In this document: positions 6,144 through 9,376 of the stretch, one piece after another
Layout of the letters: each line of letters opens with the position of its first letter
How positions within the stretch are numbered: the first letter of the stretch is position 1
Assembly (NCBI GenBank): GCA_964535025.1
Contig: CAZHRW010000250.1
Location: forward strand, 1-9,376
DNA: 9,376 nucleotides
Direction: 5' to 3'
Origin: JAAYZK01 sp964535025
GTDB taxonomy: Bacteria > Planctomycetota > Phycisphaerae > SM23-33 > FEN-1343
Notes under the pieces: generated by a model
Databases searched by the model: none
The model's input: only the letters and a program-made list of their open reading frames with translations
Told to the model about the DNA's origin: nothing
Made by a program: the position numbers and the translations under genes

Positions 6144-8930
6144 ATGCAGATGACAGTGAGCCTCAACGGCCTGTGGCAGGTGGTGTTCGACCCGGACAAC
6201 AACGGCAGAGCCCGCGGGTACGGGGCGGCGAGCGAGCTGCCCGAGGGCCACGCCGTGCCCGTGCCGGGCGTGTGGGAGTTGGCGCGGCCGGGCTACGATG
6301 GGGCGGGGTGGTACACGCGGACGTTCGACCTGCAAGAGGACACCGCCGACAAGGCGGTACGGCTGCGGTTCGGCGCGGTGAACTACTTCTGCGAGGTCTG
6401 GCTCAACGGCACGTACGTCGGCAGCCACGAGGGCGGGTACACCCCGTTCGTGCTGGACGTCGCCGCCGCCGTCCGCCGCGGCACCAACCGCCTGACGGTC
6501 CGCGTGATCGACCCTCCGCGGGACCACGCCGTCGACGGGTTCGTCAATTCCGCCCCGCTGCGGCAGACCGATCTGCCCGTCTGGAAGGCCGGCTGGTACC
6601 ACAACTTCGGCGGGATCTGGCAGGATGTGACGTTGCTGATCACCGAGCGGACCTACGTCGACGACCTGTTCGTCCAGGCCTCCTGCGTCCGCCGCAAACT
6701 CGACGCGACGATCACGCTGGTCAACCGCGGCGACACGCGACCGGGGACGCTCGTGGTCACCGCCCGGCCCGTCGACGGCCGCGGCGAGGCGCTGTTCAGC
6801 GACCGGCTGAGCTTCACCCTCGCCCACGGGACGACCACGATGTCGGTGGCGCACGCCCTGGCCGAGTTCGTCCCGTGGGACTGCGAGAGGCCCTTCCTGT
6901 ATGAGCTGGAGGCCGTGCTGGTCGACGGCGAGATCGAACTGCACCGCCACAGCGTCCGCTTCGGCATCCGCGACTTCGAGGTCCGCGACGGCAAGTTCCT
7001 CCTGAACGGCAAGCGGATCGTCCTGAAGGGCTTCCTGCAACAGGGGGTCTACCCCGTCACGCTGGTGTTCCCCCACACCCGCGAGATGGCCCTCAAGGAA
7101 ATGCGCCTGCTGAAAGACCACGGCTTCAACTACATCCGGGCCCACCTCAAGCCCACGCCGCCGGAGCTGCTCGACCTGGCCGACGAGATGGGCATCCTCA
7201 TCTCCGCCGAGCCGCCCATGGGCTGGATGCTCGCCACCGACGCCGGCGCGCGGCGGGCCGAGCGGGAGGTGCGGGAGCTCGTCGGCCGCGACCGCAACCG
7301 CCCCAGCGTGATCTTCTGGTGCCTGTTCAACGAGATCACCGACGACGTCACGCTGGGCCTCAAGCGGCGCGAGCTGATGAAACTCGCCCACACCCTCGAC
7401 CCCACCCGCCTGGTCGTCGGCAACAGCGGCGCCGTCGGCAGCCAGGGCGGCCAGACGGAGTGCTACCGGCCCTACGAGACCGAACTGTCGGGCTTCACCG
7501 CCGCCGGCGCCTACTACGGCGCCAGCCAGCAGGGCCTCGTCCGCTTCCGCACCGCCGGCCAGGAGGGCGTGCCGGCGCTGATCAGCGAGTTCGGCGCGAT
7601 GGAAGCGCCGATGCCCTACGCCGACGTGCTGGGGCGCTACAGCGACGAGCAGAAACAGGCCGGACTGGAGGACTATGCGCAATATAAGTCCTATTACGAC
7701 TCGCTGTGCGACATCTTCGCCCGCGGCCAACTGAGCCGCATCTGGCCGGACTGCGAGGCGCTGATCCGCGAGATCGACATCCTGCGGGGCGACGAGGCGC
7801 GGCTGGAGGTGTCGAACATCCGCGTGAACCCCCACTGGCAGGGCTACGCGTTCTGCCAGCTCGCCGACGCCTCCGGCGAGATCTTCGGCGCGACCGACCT
7901 GTGGCGGGAGCCCAAGCGGATCTTCCACGGCATCACCGCCGCCAGCGGCGTGCCGTGGGTGACGCCCTTCGTCGACCCGCGCAGCGTGCGGCCGGGCAAG
8001 CCGGTGACGGTGCAGACGTGGCTGATCAACGAGGACCGCACCGGCGTGGACTACGAGATCGTGATCGAGATCAAGACGCCGGCCGGGGACGTCCTGCGGA
8101 CCTTCCGCGAGTCGCTCACCGCCCGCACCTGGGCCGACCGGCTGGCCGACCGGACGATCGAGGCCCCCGACGAGCCCGGGCGGTACGTCGTCGCGGCCCA
8201 CGTCCGCCGCGGCGGGGAGCCGGTCTGCGCCAACAGCATGACCTTCACCGTCGTCGGCCCGCCGCCGGCGGCCGTGCGCGATGTGGCGGCGTGGGACCTG
8301 ACGGGCAAGCTGGTCGATCGGCTGGCGGGGCTGGACCTGCGGCCGGAGAAGGTGGGCAACAACTACCGCAAAAAGGACCGCGTGACGGTCTTCGCCATGA
8401 ACGCCGATTCGCACCCGGTCCTCGTGCAGGAGTACCTCGGGGCCGCCAGGCGGATCGTCACCGCCGGCGGGGTGCTGGTCCTGCTGGAGCAGGCCTGGCC
8501 GCTGTTCTGGTGGTACCTGCTCGAGCGGCCGATCCGCCGCCAGGCCGTCATGCGCAACTGCGTGTACATGCTCGACCACCCGGTCTTTCGCGGCCTGCCG
8601 TCGGGGGGGATCATGGACTACGAGTACCAGACCGTCCAGGCGCGGCACTTCCACGACCCGTACGACATCTACGCCAACGGCGGCGACATCGTCGCCGGCA
8701 CACTGTTCGCCCACATGTGGACCGGCCCGGATATCTACTACTGGGGCTCCTGCCTCGACGTCATCCCGCTGGGCGACGGCCACATCATCAGCTGCACGCT
8801 CCGCCTGCTGGACAACGACGCCCCCATCGCCCGCAACCTCGCCGCCAACCTCGTCGACTACGCGCAAAGTCTGATCCGCCCCGGCAACGAGGACAGGCTC
8901 TGGGCGGGACGATGCATCGACCCGTGGTAG
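6144..8930 (+). CDS. glycoside hydrolase family 2 protein with C-terminal amidotransferase-like domain
   Basis: Encodes 928 residues from ATG 6144. Domains in order: a GH2 sugar-binding jelly roll (about 5-170; SLNGLW, PVPGVWE, CEVWLNG, GGYTPF), an Ig-like sandwich (about 171-275), the TIM-barrel catalytic domain (about 276-600), another Ig-like domain (about 608-705), and a C-terminal alpha/beta domain (about 740-910). The proposed acid/base is E397 in FWCLFNEI and the nucleophile is E482 in LISEFG; both motifs are intact, and FNYIRAH (328-334) is also typical. The enzyme should be a retaining exo-glycosidase of the beta-galactosidase, beta-glucuronidase or beta-mannosidase type; the sugar cannot be told from these motifs. 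The C-terminal domain (VTVFAMNADSH, AGGVLVLLEQ, NLVDYAQSL) resembles class I amidotransferase-like folds, but no nucleophile-elbow cysteine is evident, so it is probably structural or ligand-binding. There is no signal peptide, so the enzyme is likely cytoplasmic. An oxidoreductase gene lies downstream on the other strand. Confidence 0.92.
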   Translation: MQMTVSLNGLWQVVFDPDNNGRARGYGAASELPEGHAVPVPGVWELARPGYDGAGWYTRTFDLQEDTADKAVRLRFGAVNYFCEVWLNGTYVGSHEGGYTPFVLDVAAAVRRGTNRLTVRVIDPPRDHAVDGFVNSAPLRQTDLPVWKAGWYHNFGGIWQDVTLLITERTYVDDLFVQASCVRRKLDATITLVNRGDTRPGTLVVTARPVDGRGEALFSDRLSFTLAHGTTTMSVAHALAEFVPWDCERPFLYELEAVLVDGEIELHRHSVRFGIRDFEVRDGKFLLNGKRIVLKGFLQQGVYPVTLVFPHTREMALKEMRLLKDHGFNYIRAHLKPTPPELLDLADEMGILISAEPPMGWMLATDAGARRAEREVRELVGRDRNRPSVIFWCLFNEITDDVTLGLKRRELMKLAHTLDPTRLVVGNSGAVGSQGGQTECYRPYETELSGFTAAGAYYGASQQGLVRFRTAGQEGVPALISEFGAMEAPMPYADVLGRYSDEQKQAGLEDYAQYKSYYDSLCDIFARGQLSRIWPDCEALIREIDILRGDEARLEVSNIRVNPHWQGYAFCQLADASGEIFGATDLWREPKRIFHGITAASGVPWVTPFVDPRSVRPGKPVTVQTWLINEDRTGVDYEIVIEIKTPAGDVLRTFRESLTARTWADRLADRTIEAPDEPGRYVVAAHVRRGGEPVCANSMTFTVVGPPPAAVRDVAAWDLTGKLVDRLAGLDLRPEKVGNNYRKKDRVTVFAMNADSHPVLVQEYLGAARRIVTAGGVLVLLEQAWPLFWWYLLERPIRRQAVMRNCVYMLDHPVFRGLPSGGIMDYEYQTVQARHFHDPYDIYANGGDIVAGTLFAHMWTGPDIYYWGSCLDVIPLGDGHIISCTLRLLDNDAPIARNLAANLVDYAQSLIRPGNEDRLWAGRCIDPW

Positions 8931-8936
8931 GGACAG

Positions 8937-8964
8937 CAGGCTGTAGGCTATAGGCTATAGGCTG
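8937..8964. repeat. four tandem heptamers (consensus TAGGCTA)
   Basis: Four 7-base units follow each other without gaps: CAGGCTG, TAGGCTA twice, then TAGGCTG. They begin 6 bases after the GH2 stop codon. The array sits within an imperfectly nested inverted repeat, GACAGC (8932-8937) and GCTGTC (8961-8966), so it could fold as a hairpin. No U-tract follows, so it is not a standard terminator. It may be a small expansion-prone satellite between convergent genes. Confidence 0.7.
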
Positions 8965-9001
8965 TCGGGGGGAGGGCCGGGTGCGATGGGGCGCTTGGGT
9001 G

Positions 9002-9376
9002 TCAGCGCCCGAGGACCGCGTCGATGACCCGGTCGGTGAGCAGCCCGTCGCGACCGGAGGCGCCGTTGGGTTCGGCTCCGTCGAGGACGCGTTCGATGTG
9101 GCGGATGAGGCCCAGGTGGGGCGCGGGGTAGGGGTCGAAGCGGTGCGCCGCTGTGGTCTCGCCCGCCTGGAACGTGAAGGCGTGGCCGTCGAGGGGATCG
9201 GCGACGATGGCTCCGTCGGTGCCGGCGATGACGAAGCGGTCGGCGGTGCGGGCGGAAGCGAAGTCGCCCTGGACGCTGCAGACGGCCCCGCCGGCGAAGC
9301 GGATCGTCGCGGCGGCGACGTCCTCGACACCGCCGGTGGTGCCGAACGTGGCCGTCAGGCCGACGGTGGCCGCGGG
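9002..9376 (-). CDS. Gfo/Idh/MocA family oxidoreductase, C-terminal part (partial)
   Basis: The minus-strand frame is open from the right edge to TGA at 9004-9002 and gives exactly 125 codons including the stop. The start and the N-terminal Rossmann NAD(P)-binding domain lie outside the window. The visible part matches the C-terminal alpha/beta domain of the Gfo/Idh/MocA family: a sheet region with EDVAAATIRFAGGAVCSVQGD, then DRFVIAGTDGAIVADPLDG, and a C-terminal helical end PHLGLIRHIERVLDG followed by GLLTDRVIDAVLGR. Members oxidise or reduce sugars, inositols and related polyols with NAD(P), or hydrolyse or transfer glycosides through a transient oxidation. The substrate is not readable here. 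It converges on the GH2 gene, 71 bases away, so it is not in the same transcript; a shared sugar pathway is only suggested. The family call rests on the C-terminal half alone. Confidence 0.8.
   Translation of the reverse strand, partial: PAATVGLTATFGTTGGVEDVAAATIRFAGGAVCSVQGDFASARTADRFVIAGTDGAIVADPLDGHAFTFQAGETTAAHRFDPYPAPHLGLIRHIERVLDGAEPNGASGRDGLLTDRVIDAVLGR

Noticed and set aside
5966..6202. A 78-residue minus-strand frame across the GH2 leader
   Set aside because: It runs into the GH2 coding sequence, and its middle is simply the translated palindromic block.
6015..8867. A 950-residue open frame on the minus strand opposite the GH2 gene
   Set aside because: The GH2 frame has intact catalytic motifs over its whole length. 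The antisense frame is low-complexity D/V/A/H/R/Q-rich sequence with no recognisable domain.
8937..8964. Heptamer array as a CRISPR remnant
   Set aside because: The units are 7 bases and contiguous, with no spacers; CRISPR repeats are far longer and separated by unique spacers.
8788..9330. A 180-residue minus-strand frame crossing the end of the GH2 gene
   Set aside because: Its S/P/T/R-rich product has no domain, and the neighbouring frame reads a clean Gfo/Idh/MocA C-terminus over the same bases.

Overview
The window is GC-rich bacterial DNA, very probably from a planctomycete. The clearest pointer is the minus-strand gene at 3369-5789. Its N-terminus carries a variant (LEERLLLSADW, residues 19-29) of the LEPR-XLL motif, which is largely confined to large surface or exported proteins of Planctomycetota. 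The gene mix also fits: a carbohydrate hydrolase, amidohydrolase-family genes, a Gfo/Idh/MocA oxidoreductase and a secreted protein of unknown family. A phycisphaera-like lineage is possible but cannot be settled from the sequence alone. There are no tRNA or rRNA genes, no CRISPR array and no transposase.

Layout, left to right. A secreted protein of unknown family lies on the minus strand (74-1552), with a good promoter (1585-1613) and Shine-Dalgarno site. Diverging from it is a two-gene plus-strand operon (1754-2527 and 2524-3348), overlapping as GTGA. Both genes encode TIM-barrel proteins of the amidohydrolase superfamily. The second keeps every expected metal ligand; the first has lost most of them and looks like a pseudoenzyme partner. 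Converging on the operon, 20 bases away, is the LEPR-XLL / CARDB / beta-helix-like surface protein (3369-5789, minus). A gene-free stretch of 354 bases (5790-6143) holds divergent promoters and a compact, highly base-paired leader. It is followed by a large glycoside hydrolase family 2 gene (6144-8930, plus) with an unusual C-terminal amidotransferase-like domain. After a short heptamer repeat (8937-8964) comes the C-terminal part of a Gfo/Idh/MocA-family oxidoreductase (9002-9376, minus), which runs off the right edge and has no start inside the window.

Taken together, the window looks like part of a planctomycete accessory region for glycan or glycoside breakdown. It combines extracellular proteins (genes 1 and 4), a probably cytoplasmic exo-acting GH2 enzyme, an NAD(P)-dependent sugar-type oxidoreductase and a putative hydrolase/decarboxylase pair. 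Whether they form one pathway is inference: only the two amidohydrolase genes are clearly co-transcribed. The most notable signals are the active/degenerate amidohydrolase pair, the GH2 leader in which a CCTCC segment can pair either with an upstream GGAGG or with the Shine-Dalgarno sequence, and the extra domain on the GH2 protein. No obviously complete new defence or mobile system was found.
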